From contig JACJXZ010000002.1 in NCBI GenBank assembly GCA_020636375.1, forward strand, positions 806,001-870,000: DNA of 64,000 bases. Reading direction: 5' to 3'. Both the position numbers and the translations under genes were made by a program. Below the pieces are notes generated by a model that was not told the DNA's origin, did no database searches, and saw nothing but the letters and a program-made list of their open reading frames with translations. The stretch is from Lewinellaceae bacterium. GTDB lineage: Bacteria; Bacteroidota; Bacteroidia; Chitinophagales; Saprospiraceae. Below, one piece after another: positions 31,518 to 40,630 of this stretch (positions within the stretch are counted from its first letter, which is position 1; every line of letters begins with the position of its first letter).

Positions 31518-32507
31518 ATGGCGAGAAACTCCAAAGCCTGGGAGCGATACCAGCGCATCAACGATATTTTCAACCTGCGCAAAGGCAGCCAGGCGGTAGT
31601 AACTACTGAGGAGTTGCTAAGCATTCTGGGAAGCAGCCTCCGCCAGCTTCGGATAGACATGAACAAAATGAAGGAGATGGGCGCCCCGCTGGAGTACATC
31701 GCCCGCGAGCGGGGCTGGCGCTACACCCGCCCATTCGATTTTTCCGAAAGCATTCCGCTCTCCGCCGAAGACATCATGCAGCTCCGCCTGGCGGAAGCCA
31801 CGCTTGCCCAGGTCAGCCACCTGCCAGGGTTTGAAAACCTCACCGAAGTATTTGAAAAGATTCGCCGCTCCGTCCGCCGTTGGGTGGACCGGGAAGCCAC
31901 CGCCAGAGCCATTTATTTCGACCCGGTTCCCGCCTACGAGGGCGGTGTCCACCTGCCTTTCTTTTTGCAGGCCATCGAAACTACCCGCCAGGTGGTTTTT
32001 GACTATCAGCCATTTCTGGCGCCCAGTCCGCGGCCTTGTGTCTTCGACCCTTACTTTCTCCGCCAGCACCACCAGCGCTGGTACGTCGGCGGCTTCTCCC
32101 ACGACCCGAAAGAGCTTTTTATCCGCACCTACCCTCTGGAGCGCATTAGCGGGCAACCGGAACTGACCGGCCGGTACTTTGATAAACCCAGGGATTTCTA
32201 CCCTCCTGATTACTGGAAACACATCGTCGGCATCAACCGGCCGCCGAATGGCAAAGTGGAAAGTGTCGTTCTGAAGTTCAGCTATCTGCACGGCCGCTAT
32301 TTCCTGTCGAACCCATTCTTCGCCCCATTTGAAGTTCTGGAAGATACGCCGGAAAAGCTGCTGGTCAAAATGGAACTTATGGTCGATATCGAGCTGGTCC
32401 GGCGGATTGCGGCTTACGGCAAAGACGTACGGGTACTGGCGCCGGAAGCCCTGTGCCAGGAACTTCAGGCTTTCTTCCGGCAAGCGTTGGAGCAGTATGC
32501 CCCTTAA
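31518..32507 (+). CDS. WYL-domain transcriptional regulator of the CRISPR locus
   Basis: 329 residues: an N-terminal winged helix-turn-helix (about 5-70, RYQRINDIFNLRKGSQAVVTTEELLSILGSSLRQLRIDMNKMKEMGAPLEYIARERGWRY), then a WYL ligand-sensing domain (about 125-220, with VVFDYQPF, DPYFLRQHHQRWYVGGF and FIRTYPLERISG) and a WCX-type C-terminal region. WYL proteins next to defence genes bind nucleic acids or nucleotides and repress or activate those genes. Its divergent position over a shared palindrome supports control of cas6 and the cas operon, but direction of control is unknown. Confidence 0.9.
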   Translation: MARNSKAWERYQRINDIFNLRKGSQAVVTTEELLSILGSSLRQLRIDMNKMKEMGAPLEYIARERGWRYTRPFDFSESIPLSAEDIMQLRLAEATLAQVSHLPGFENLTEVFEKIRRSVRRWVDREATARAIYFDPVPAYEGGVHLPFFLQAIETTRQVVFDYQPFLAPSPRPCVFDPYFLRQHHQRWYVGGFSHDPKELFIRTYPLERISGQPELTGRYFDKPRDFYPPDYWKHIVGINRPPNGKVESVVLKFSYLHGRYFLSNPFFAPFEVLEDTPEKLLVKMELMVDIELVRRIAAYGKDVRVLAPEALCQELQAFFRQALEQYAP

Positions 32508-32605
32508 CCCTTGTATTATCCAGGCCGGGAATACCGCCCCAACGCGAAGGGTTCGCAGTTGTTGGTGAAAGCGCATATCAATTTAACCAACGCCTAACCA
32601 TACTC

Positions 32606-35600
32606 CTACCCCCTCACCACCTTCACCCCCCCCCGGTACCTCCCCATCTGCACCCTCACCCAATACACGCCCGCGCTCAAACCCGCCATGTCCAGGGCCA
32701 TCGCCTGGCCAACCACCCCATTGCCGGCCCGCACCCGCTGCCCAAGGCTGTTATACATTTCCCACTGGTAATCCCCCGTCAGGGGCGCGTCCACCTGCAG
32801 GTAGGCGGTGCCCGCAACGGGGTTGGGGTAGAGGCTCAGCTGCAGCGCCTCGCCCGCCGGGCCGCCCGGGCCGGTCGTCATGGTCTCCACCGGCACGCAG
32901 AAGGTATCCCGGCCGCAGTTGTTGGCGGCGACGAGGCAAACCTCGTATATGCCCGGAAATTCATAGGTGTGCAACGGCTCGGGCAGGGCGGAGGTGTTGC
33001 CGTCGCCGAAGTCCCAGAACCATACATCGGGGTTATTGGTGGAGGCGTCAAAAAAGTCGACGGTCAGGCCCTGCATGGTGAAGGAGAAGCCGGCAACCGG
33101 CGGCTGGCAGTTGACCATGACCGTGGAGCAGCTCTCGGTGCTGCCGCAGTTGTTGCTCACCGTCAGGCATACTTCGTAGGCGCCCGGCTGGCTGTAGAGG
33201 TGCTGCGGGCCGGGCTGGGTAGAAAAAGTGCCGTCCCCGAAGTCCCACAGCCAGGCTACGGCGCCGGGGGCGGAATTGTCCTGGAAGGAAACGACCTGCC
33301 CGGCGGCGCTGTAGGTGAAGGCGGCCTGGGGCGGCGGGCAGCTGGCCTGGATCAGCTCGCAACGCTGGGTATTGCCGCAGGGGCTGCTGACCGACAGGCA
33401 CACCAGGTAGCTGCCCGGAAACTGGTAGGCATGCATGGGGTTCTGCTGGGTGGAAGTGGCGCCATCCCCGAACGCCCACAGCCAGGTGGCGGGATTGTTC
33501 ATGGAAATGTCGGTGAACGCAAACGCCAGCTCCTGGCTGCTGTAAGTGAAGTTGGCCTGGGGCGCGAGGCAGGTCACGGTGATGTCCCGGCAGAACTCCG
33601 TCATGCCGCAAACGCTCCGGGCGGTGAGGCATACCTGATAGGTGCCGGGCAGGCTGTAGGTATGCTGCGGGTTGGCCTGGGTGGAGGTGGCGCCGTCGCC
33701 AAAGGCCCACTGCCACTGTGTGGGCGCGTTGGTCGACTGGTCGGCAAAGCTGACGGCCAGCTGGTTCGCGGTAAAGGTGAAGCCGGCGACCGGCGCGGCG
33801 CAGCTCAGCGAGAACGTCTGGCAGGATTGGGTGCTGCCGCAGAGGGTGCTCACCTCCAGGCAGGCCGTATAGGTGCCGGGCGCAGCGTAGGTATGCTGCG
33901 GGTTGGGCTCGGCGGAGAAGCTCCCGTCGCCGAACGACCAGGACCACTGGCTGGCGGCGGGCTGGGAGTTGTCGGTAAAGGAAACGGCAAGGCCGCCGGC
34001 CTGATAGGCAAACGCCGACTGGGGCGCCGCGCATCCTGCTTCTACCTGCTGGCAGAAGATATTCTCGCCACAAATGCTCCGGGCAGTGAGGCACACCTGG
34101 TAGCTGCCCGGGGCGGCATAGGTATGCTGCGGGTTGGGCAGGGTGGAAGACCCGCCGTCACCAAACGTCCACAGCCAGGACTCGGGGTCGTTGGCCGTCT
34201 GGTCGGTGAACGCCATTGTCAGCTCGTCGGACTGGAAAGTGAAGGCCGGCACCGGAGCGTTGCACCCCACCTCAATCATTTGGCAGGTTTCCGTGCTGCC
34301 GCAGATGCTGGCCACCTCCAGGCACACCTGGTAGCTGCCCGGCAGGGCGTATGTGTGCTGAGGGTTGGCCAGGGTGGAGGTAGCGCCGTCTCCAAAGGCC
34401 CACTGCCACTGCGTGGGCGCGTTGGGGCTCTCATCGGTGAAGGAGAGGGCCAGCTCGTCAGCAGCGAACCCGAAAGCGGCCTGGGGCGCCGGGCAGCTGA
34501 CCGTCACCTGGCGGCAGGATTGGTTGCTGCCGCAGACGCTGCTGGCGGTCAGGCAGATGACGTAAGTGCCCGGTGCGGCAAAAGTGTGCTGCGGGTTCTG
34601 AAGATTACTGGTGGTGCCATCGCCGAAGGACCATGCCCACTGGGCCGGGCTGTTGGCCGAAGTGTCGGTGAGGCTGACGGTAAGCTCGTCTCTTTGTACA
34701 AGAAATCCAGCCACCGGCTCTGCGCAGGTGATGGTTACAGTTTGGCAGGCCTGGGTGCTGCCGCAGATGCTGAGGGCGGTCAGGCACACCTCGTATTCGC
34801 CGGGGTTGCTGTAGGTATGCTGCGGGTTTTGCTGGGCCGACGAGTTGCCGTCGCCGAACGACCACAGCCACTCCGCAGGGGTATTGCTGCTGGTATCGTC
34901 CAGTTGGAGGGTCAGCTGGTTCGACTGGAAGGAGAATCCGGCTTCCGGGGCCGGGCAGGTGAGGCTCAGCTGCCGGCAGGCCGTGCTGGTGTCCCCGCAG
35001 GCGTTCACCACCGAAAGGCAAACCTCGTAATCGCCCGGCGCGGGGAAATCATGCACCGGGTTCTGCTGGGCGGACGTGCCGCCGTCCCCGAAATCCCACA
35101 TCCAGCTCGTAACGGTGGCCGTAGAAGTATCGGTAAAGGACTGGCGAAGGGCGTCGCCCTGGTAAGCGAAGCCGGCCTCCAGGGCGGCGCATCGGATCTC
35201 GACCATCCGGCAGGTTTCCGTCATGCCGCAAATGCTGCTGGCCTGCAGGCAGAGTTCATAAACGCCGGCGCTGTCAAACGTGTATTCGAAGGACGGCCCC
35301 TGCAGGCTGTCCTGCCCTTCCAGGATCCAAAGCAGGCCCGTCGGCTGGTTGGTAGAGGTGTCGGTGAAAGTGGCCGTCAGTTCATTGTTCACGAAGGCGA
35401 AGCCGGCCTCGGGCGCGTTGCAGGTGACAACAATGTCCTGGCAGATACTGTCCTGCCCGCAGGGGCTGCCGGCCAGCAGGCAGGCGGTATAGGTGCCGGG
35501 CAGGGCGTAGGCATGGACGGGGGCCTCCTCGCTGGATACAGCGCCGTCGCCGAAGGCCCAGGCCCAGGCCGTCGGCTCGTTGGCGGACGTGTCCTGAAAA

Positions 35601-37807
35601 GTGATGCTCAGCTCGTCGGCCAGGGTGGTGAAACCGGCCACCGGCGGGGGGCAGGAGACCGAGATAAACTGGCAGTACTGCCCCTGCCCGCACACGCCCC
35701 GGATGTTGAGGCACACCTCATAGGTGCCGGTCATGGGGAAAGCATGGAGGGGGTTCTCTTCGGAAGAGAAGGTCCCGTCGCCGAAGTCCCAGTCCCATTC
35801 GTTGGTGCCGGCGGAGGAAAAATCGGTGAACTGCACGGTAAGGCCGTCGGCGCTGAAGTCGAAGGCAGTAGTGACGTTGCCGCAGGCGGCCTGCACGAAC
35901 TCGCAGACGGTGGAGCTGCCGCAATCGTTGAAGGAGGTCAGGCAGACGAAATACAGGCCGGTGGTATCGTAGCCGTGGTTGGGGTTTTGCGCGGTAGAGG
36001 TCGTCCCGTCGTCGAAGTCCCACAACCAGGACGTAGGGTCGCCGACGGACAAGTTCTCGAAGGAAATGTCCAGGCCGTCGGTGGCGAACAGGAAGTCGGA
36101 CAGGGGCGGGAAGCAGGAGACGGTCACGTCCCGGCAAATTTCGGCCTGGCCGCAGGTGCCGCTGGTCGTCAGGCAGACGGTGTAGGTGCCGTCGTCGGGG
36201 TAAGTATGGGAAATGTTCTGGCCATTGCCGGTTTGGCCGTCGCCGAAGTCCCACTGCCAGTCGGCTACGCCGGCGTCCCCTCCGCCGATGAGGTCGACGG
36301 TCAGGCTGTTGGCCACGAACTGGAAGCCGGCGTTGGGCAGGCAGTAGTCGCCTTCTTCGATGAACAGGGTGGTGTCGGCAGGCGGGTTGGCCAGGAAGTC
36401 CACGTTGCCGGAGGGCCAGCGGATGATCAGGCTGTCGACGGCGGCGGCGGTACCCAGCCCGAAGTGGGCGGTGTAGGAATTCATGACCCCGTAGCCTTCG
36501 CCGCTGCGGATTTCCCGGATTTGTTTGCCCCAGCTGCCGTACAGCTCCAGCCGGGCGCCGATGCCGTTGGGGTTGGAGGCGGTGCCCTTCAGGCGGGCCC
36601 GGAAGTAGTGGTTGCCGTTGCCGTCGTTGATGAACAGGCGGTCGATCTCGTTGCTCGTCTGGAAATAGCTGAAGCCGAAGCTGGCGTATACGTCCAGGAA
36701 GCCGTCGTTGTTGAGGTCGCCGACTGACGCGCTAAGGATGCGGGTGGGGGCGCCGGGGAATGGCGCGTTGACTTTGGTAAAGGTGCGGTTGCCGTTGTTG
36801 CGCAGCAGGGCGTGGTCCGATCCCAGGGAAGTGAAGAGCAGGTCGACGTAGCCGTCGTTGTCGAAATCGGCAAACCGGGGCTGCACGCCGGGCCCGATGC
36901 CGTTCAGGGCAGGGATCAGGTTGCTGGCCAGGGTGATGTCGATGAAGTTGCCGTTGCCGATATTCATGTGCAGGGTATTGTTGATATCCTGGTTGATGAT
37001 GAAGCAGTCGAGGTCGCCGTCGTTGTCGATGTCGGCGAAGTCGGCGGCCTGCGACTGGCCCAGGGGCTGGAGGTTGGCCAGTTGGGCGACGTCGGCAAAG
37101 CCGCCGGGGCCGTCGTTCCGGAAAAGCAGGTTGAGCCGCCGGCCGTCGGTGGGGTCGTCCACGCCGGGGCGCCCTTTGGAGATGTAGAGGTCGAGGTCGC
37201 CGTCGTTGTCATAGTCCGTCCATACCGAAGCGTAATTGCCAGAGTTGTCGGAAGGAATGGTGGAGATGGGATTGATGAGGCTGAGGTCGGCGGCGAGGTT
37301 GCCCATGCCGTCGTTGGCAAAGGGCACGCTCAGGCCGTCATTGTTACAGGCAAAGACATCGGCGTCCCCATCGTTGTCGATGTCCACGAAGTTGGACCCC
37401 TGCAGGAAGATGGAAGGGGTATTGATAATGGTGGCGCCGTAGCTGCTGCCGTCGTTGCTGGCCCGGAGCAGGTATAGGCCGTCGTTGTCGCCACCGGTGA
37501 AGATGTCGTTATGGCCGTTGGCGTCGGCGTCGGCCACGCAGATACTCCACTTGTCGCCACCCAGGTTGGCGATGAACCGGCTGTCGAAAGCGGCGGTATC
37601 CGGCAATTGGTAGTGGATGTAGAGCAGGTTCAGGCTGTCCAGGCAGGCGATGTCGTCCAGCCCGTCGTTGTTCATATCCACGACGGCCATGGGCGCGCCG
37701 CTGCGGATGGCCCTGATCTCCAGGTTGGCGGTGGAGTCGGCGAAGGTGATCTGCGCGGAGGCGAAAGCGGGGTAGAAAGAGAGTAGAAAGAGTAGAAATT
37801 TCCTCAT
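32606..37807 (-). CDS. Giant secreted FG-GAP / ASPIC / 15xPKD protein with T9SS sorting domain
   Basis: 1733 residues. After a signal peptide (1-19, ending AFASAQ) come FG-GAP/VCBS repeats with Ca-binding loops (DMNNDGLDD, DADANGHND, DIDNDGDAD, DYDNDGDLD, DFDNDGYVD, DLNNDGFLD), an ASPIC/UnbV region (IGARLELYGSWGKQIREIRSGEGYGVMNS, HFGLG), then about 15 PKD domains of roughly 77 residues (about 490-1650), each with a WxWxFGDG core and a CG...C pair. The fifth has a degenerate core (LLWILEGQDS). It ends with a Por sorting domain (LSLYPNPVAGTAYLQV to KVVRG). Likely a cell-surface or released adhesin or binding protein. The long opposite-strand frames here are shadows of the repeats. Confidence 0.9.
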   Translation of the reverse strand: MRKFLLFLLSFYPAFASAQITFADSTANLEIRAIRSGAPMAVVDMNNDGLDDIACLDSLNLLYIHYQLPDTAAFDSRFIANLGGDKWSICVADADANGHNDIFTGGDNDGLYLLRASNDGSSYGATIINTPSIFLQGSNFVDIDNDGDADVFACNNDGLSVPFANDGMGNLAADLSLINPISTIPSDNSGNYASVWTDYDNDGDLDLYISKGRPGVDDPTDGRRLNLLFRNDGPGGFADVAQLANLQPLGQSQAADFADIDNDGDLDCFIINQDINNTLHMNIGNGNFIDITLASNLIPALNGIGPGVQPRFADFDNDGYVDLLFTSLGSDHALLRNNGNRTFTKVNAPFPGAPTRILSASVGDLNNDGFLDVYASFGFSYFQTSNEIDRLFINDGNGNHYFRARLKGTASNPNGIGARLELYGSWGKQIREIRSGEGYGVMNSYTAHFGLGTAAAVDSLIIRWPSGNVDFLANPPADTTLFIEEGDYCLPNAGFQFVANSLTVDLIGGGDAGVADWQWDFGDGQTGNGQNISHTYPDDGTYTVCLTTSGTCGQAEICRDVTVSCFPPLSDFLFATDGLDISFENLSVGDPTSWLWDFDDGTTSTAQNPNHGYDTTGLYFVCLTSFNDCGSSTVCEFVQAACGNVTTAFDFSADGLTVQFTDFSSAGTNEWDWDFGDGTFSSEENPLHAFPMTGTYEVCLNIRGVCGQGQYCQFISVSCPPPVAGFTTLADELSITFQDTSANEPTAWAWAFGDGAVSSEEAPVHAYALPGTYTACLLAGSPCGQDSICQDIVVTCNAPEAGFAFVNNELTATFTDTSTNQPTGLLWILEGQDSLQGPSFEYTFDSAGVYELCLQASSICGMTETCRMVEIRCAALEAGFAYQGDALRQSFTDTSTATVTSWMWDFGDGGTSAQQNPVHDFPAPGDYEVCLSVVNACGDTSTACRQLSLTCPAPEAGFSFQSNQLTLQLDDTSSNTPAEWLWSFGDGNSSAQQNPQHTYSNPGEYEVCLTALSICGSTQACQTVTITCAEPVAGFLVQRDELTVSLTDTSANSPAQWAWSFGDGTTSNLQNPQHTFAAPGTYVICLTASSVCGSNQSCRQVTVSCPAPQAAFGFAADELALSFTDESPNAPTQWQWAFGDGATSTLANPQHTYALPGSYQVCLEVASICGSTETCQMIEVGCNAPVPAFTFQSDELTMAFTDQTANDPESWLWTFGDGGSSTLPNPQHTYAAPGSYQVCLTARSICGENIFCQQVEAGCAAPQSAFAYQAGGLAVSFTDNSQPAASQWSWSFGDGSFSAEPNPQHTYAAPGTYTACLEVSTLCGSTQSCQTFSLSCAAPVAGFTFTANQLAVSFADQSTNAPTQWQWAFGDGATSTQANPQHTYSLPGTYQVCLTARSVCGMTEFCRDITVTCLAPQANFTYSSQELAFAFTDISMNNPATWLWAFGDGATSTQQNPMHAYQFPGSYLVCLSVSSPCGNTQRCELIQASCPPPQAAFTYSAAGQVVSFQDNSAPGAVAWLWDFGDGTFSTQPGPQHLYSQPGAYEVCLTVSNNCGSTESCSTVMVNCQPPVAGFSFTMQGLTVDFFDASTNNPDVWFWDFGDGNTSALPEPLHTYEFPGIYEVCLVAANNCGRDTFCVPVETMTTGPGGPAGEALQLSLYPNPVAGTAYLQVDAPLTGDYQWEMYNSLGQRVRAGNGVVGQAMALDMAGLSAGVYWVRVQMGRYRGGVKVVRG

Positions 37808-38126
37808 TGCAATATGTTCATTTTGTGGGAGGCGGTTGCCGGTTGTTTGTTGTCCGTTGTTTGTTGTCCGTTGTCTGTTGTCTGTTGTCTGTTATGCCCG
37901 CTGGTGGGGGGCGTTCAACAGAAACGGACGCGAGCCGGCATCGAACCCGCTTCCCGTGCTTGGGATTAATAATTTGATGACGAACCATTTGTGGTTTGGG
38001 ATTCGAAAGTTACGCTTTTTTGGAGGAGTAGTTGCAATGCGGGGGGGAAATATATTGGGGTTGGAAGGTGGGGAGATGGGGTTGTCCCATGGCCCCATGC
38101 CCCTTTTCGTTATCGCTCGGGGTTGT
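37808..38126. other. Intergenic with short tandem repeats
   Basis: Contains TTGTTTGTTGTCCG and TTGTCTG short repeats (37836-37894) just upstream of the PKD gene start. Near 37923-37960 a stretch resembles a tRNA T-arm on the minus strand, but no cloverleaf can be built. I see no gene. Confidence 0.6.
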
Positions 38127-39005
38127 TCAGGCCGGCCAGGAAATTTCAGGTTTGTACTTTGGCGCCAGGCTGCGCAGTCGTTCGACGCGCTCTTCGGTCG
38201 TAGGGTGGGTACGGAGCCATTTCGGGACTTTGATTCCCTGCCGGGGCCGCAGGAAGCTCAGGATGCCCCCTTCGTTGAAGTAGTCCAGTTTCTGGAGGGC
38301 CAGGGCCAGGGCTTCGGGGTCGCCGGTCAGGCGGGCGGCTTCCAGGTCCGCTTCCAGCTCGCGGGTGCGGGAGAAAGCGCCGGCCATCAGGGCCATGAGG
38401 GCGGGGGCGGTGAGGAGCAGCAGGATGGCCACCCAGGAAAAGGGCGGCTGGCCCATGAGCGCCATGGGCAAATAAATGAAAAGCAGGAGCTGGCCGGTCA
38501 GCGAGAACGCCCGGGTCAGCCGCATGATGACATTGACCGTGGATTTGAGCTGCAGGTCTTTGTTGCGGATGTGGCTCAGCTCGTGGGCCAGCACAGCGGC
38601 GAGCTCGCGCAGGCTGAGGCGGCTCAGCAGGCCGTGCGTGATGGCAATTGCCGGGTCGTTCCGGCTGCCGGTGGCAAAGGCGTTGAGCACGCCGTTTGGA
38701 ATGTAATACAACCGGGGCATTTGCGGCAGCCCGGCCCGCCGGGAAAGCTGCTTCAGGACGCGCATCAGGTTGGGCACCTCGTAGTCGTTCAGCGGCCTGC
38801 CGCCCTGCATGCGCATGACCAGCTGCGAGGGAACCTGCGTGCTGCCCACCAGCCCGATCAGGCCGATGACGCCTCCCCAGATCAGCCCCGCCAGCCCAAA
38901 GAGGGAATAGCCCAGAGCGACCATCAAAGCCAGCATGCCGGCAATGAGGGCCGCCGTACGGCCGAAATTGGTGATCTTCTGAAGGAATATCTTGTCTTCG
39001 CTCAT
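38127..39005 (-). CDS. M48 family zinc metalloprotease (HtpX-like)
   Basis: 292 residues from ATG 39005 (MSEDKIFLQKITNFGRT). Two membrane spans near the N-terminus (about 18-52) and two in the middle (about 170-210) frame a catalytic domain with HELSH (His141, Glu142, His145) and the third ligand Glu in SRTRELEADLEAARL. This matches HtpX-type membrane proteases that clear misfolded membrane proteins. DPAIAITHGLLSRLS and the C-terminal RTHPTTEERVERLR are family features. A longer start upstream adds 22 residues without signal and is not favoured. Confidence 0.93.
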   Translation of the reverse strand: MSEDKIFLQKITNFGRTAALIAGMLALMVALGYSLFGLAGLIWGGVIGLIGLVGSTQVPSQLVMRMQGGRPLNDYEVPNLMRVLKQLSRRAGLPQMPRLYYIPNGVLNAFATGSRNDPAIAITHGLLSRLSLRELAAVLAHELSHIRNKDLQLKSTVNVIMRLTRAFSLTGQLLLFIYLPMALMGQPPFSWVAILLLLTAPALMALMAGAFSRTRELEADLEAARLTGDPEALALALQKLDYFNEGGILSFLRPRQGIKVPKWLRTHPTTEERVERLRSLAPKYKPEISWPA

Positions 39006-39268
39006 GATTCTGTTTTGGAATGGCATCCTGATGGCACTCCGGGGGGCTTTCCTGCCCGGCTTCCAATACATTGGCGCGTTCCTGATGCCTTGGAGATTAC
39101 ATTAATAGAACACCAGCCGGAGGGCTGACGTTCGGCAAAGTTGCCCTGCATCCTGTAGATCAAGAGTAGTGCCGGAAGGGAAAGGCGGCAAATATGGCAG
39201 GGTTTCCTGCAGGCACCTGACGGGATGGCAGGGGCTGAGCGGGCAGACGCATACACACATACACACAT

Positions 39269-39440
39269 GAGGGCGCTCCGGAAGGTCCCCCAAGTGAGTG
39301 GATGAGTGAGGGGCTGAATGAGTGAATAAATATAAAATATGTATCATTTTTAAAATCAAACTTTATTACATAGTTGATTCTATTCACTCATTCGCCAAGT
39401 CACTCCTTCACTCCTTTTTCGGGGTTTCCGGAGTGCCCTC
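39269..39440. repeat. 172-bp inverted-repeat element (copy 1)
   Basis: Arms at 39269-39286 (GAGGGCGCTCCGGAAGGT) and 39423-39440 (complement GAGGGCACTCCGGAAACC) pair at 15 of 18 positions, followed inward by GAGTGA-type repeats on the left and TCACTC-type repeats on the right. The centre is AT-rich. CACACAT microsatellites flank it on the left. Same length and arm sequence as the element at 50361-50532. Confidence 0.75.
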
Positions 39441-39459
39441 ACCCATACCCACGCACACC

Positions 39460-40356
39460 TCACCCCACCAACCCCGCCTTCTCCAGCAATCCCCTGACCT
39501 CCGCCTTCTCCTGCCCGGTCAGCTCCGGCAGGGGGCTGCGGACAAACCCGCCCTCATACCCCCGCAGGGCGCAGGCGTACTTCAGCCCGGCGATGCCGTA
39601 GACGCCAGTCACGGCGTGGTTGACCGGAAAGAGGCGGCGGTACAGGGCTTCCGCGTCGGCTTTCCTGCCCTGATCGAAAAGCTGCTGCACCCGGACGCAC
39701 TCGGCGGGAGCGCAGTTGGCCAGCGCCATGACGGCGCCGGCGACGCCCAGTGCCAGGGCGGGATACCAGGCGGAAGCTGTGCCCACCAGGATGGTAAACC
39801 CTTCGGCAACCGCCTCCTGGTATTGCACCAACTGGGGGATACTGCCGGAGCTGTCTTTCATGCCGATGATATTCGGATGGCGGCTCAGCACGCCCACCGC
39901 CCGGGGCGAGAGGTTGACGCCGGTGTACTTTGTGACGTTGTACATCAGCACCGGGATGGGCGATTCGTCGGCTATGGCCTGGAAGTGGCGGACCTGCGCC
40001 TCGTCCTTCATCTGCTCCCGGTAAAAAGACGGGGTGATGACGAGGACGGCGTGCGCGCCGGCCCGGGCAGCTTCCTGCGACAGGTGTATGGATTCCCGTG
40101 TCGATTCCATACCCGTGCCGGCCAGGATGAGGTGTTCGGGGCGGGCGTTCTCCCGCGTGCATTCGATCAGCTGCAGCTTTTCGCGCTCGTTGAGGTAAAC
40201 AGCTTCGCTGTTGGAGCCCAGGACGAGGTAGCCGCGCAGACCGGCCTCGTTCCAGCGGCGGACGTTGGCGGCATGAGCGGCCAGGCTCACTTCTCCGCTG
40301 TGGGTAAAGGGGGTGATCATCGGGGGGATGACGCCGGTGATGTGGAAGTTTGGCAT
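39460..40356 (-). CDS. Dihydrodipicolinate synthase-family aldolase
   Basis: 298-residue class I aldolase of the DapA/NanA/HOGA family. GSNSEAVYLNEREK is the family loop, LMYNVTKYTGVNL holds the conserved Tyr139, and HPNIIGMKDSSG carries the Schiff-base Lys167. The HPNIIGMKDSSG and YNVTKYTGVNL segments recall 4-hydroxy-2-oxoglutarate aldolases of hydroxyproline breakdown, and a hydroxyproline-type enzyme lies elsewhere in the window, but the specific substrate is inference; dihydrodipicolinate synthase or a sugar-acid lyase are alternatives. Downstream (39441-39459) the gene ends beside the inverted-repeat element. Confidence 0.88.
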   Translation of the reverse strand: MPNFHITGVIPPMITPFTHSGEVSLAAHAANVRRWNEAGLRGYLVLGSNSEAVYLNEREKLQLIECTRENARPEHLILAGTGMESTRESIHLSQEAARAGAHAVLVITPSFYREQMKDEAQVRHFQAIADESPIPVLMYNVTKYTGVNLSPRAVGVLSRHPNIIGMKDSSGSIPQLVQYQEAVAEGFTILVGTASAWYPALALGVAGAVMALANCAPAECVRVQQLFDQGRKADAEALYRRLFPVNHAVTGVYGIAGLKYACALRGYEGGFVRSPLPELTGQEKAEVRGLLEKAGLVG

Positions 40357-40568
40357 GCTGCAACCCTGTTGTTATTATCATTAAAGCAGGCAAATTATCA
40401 AATTTAAACAACCTTTAAAAGGAATTTTTCGGGCGGCACGGGAGATTGAACTTTGGAGAGGCCACTGTTGGAAGTCGGAAGGCGGAAGCTTGCCCGGAAG
40501 AGCGGCAGCGAAGACGGGTGCGAAGTCGGAAGTGCGAAGGCGGAAGGCGGAAGGCGGGCAATAAAAAA
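40357..40568. other. Intergenic with GGAAGGC short repeats
   Basis: Contains irregular GAAGTCGGAAGGCGGAAG-type tandem repeats (about 40465-40560). No gene is visible. Confidence 0.6.
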
Positions 40569-40592
40569 AGGGCTATCGCCGGGGATAGCCCT
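40569..40592 (-). terminator. Rho-independent terminator of the SPFH gene
   Basis: AGGGCTATC pairs with GATAGCCCT around a 6-nt loop. An A7 run on its left becomes a U-tract on the minus strand, placing it as the terminator 38 bp after the SPFH gene stop. Confidence 0.85.
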
Positions 40593-40630
40593 GTAGTCAA
40601 ATACGTTACTCACTTAGCCTAACAGGAAAT

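Noticed and set aside
32453..36727. 1424-codon open frame on the plus strand opposite the PKD gene
   Set aside because: It mirrors the repeats of the minus-strand gene, has no recognisable domain and starts inside the WYL gene. The minus strand has signal peptide, PKD cores and sorting domain.
37915..37990. tRNA-like T-arm on the minus strand (GGGTTCGATGCC)
   Set aside because: No matching acceptor, D or anticodon stems could be built around it.
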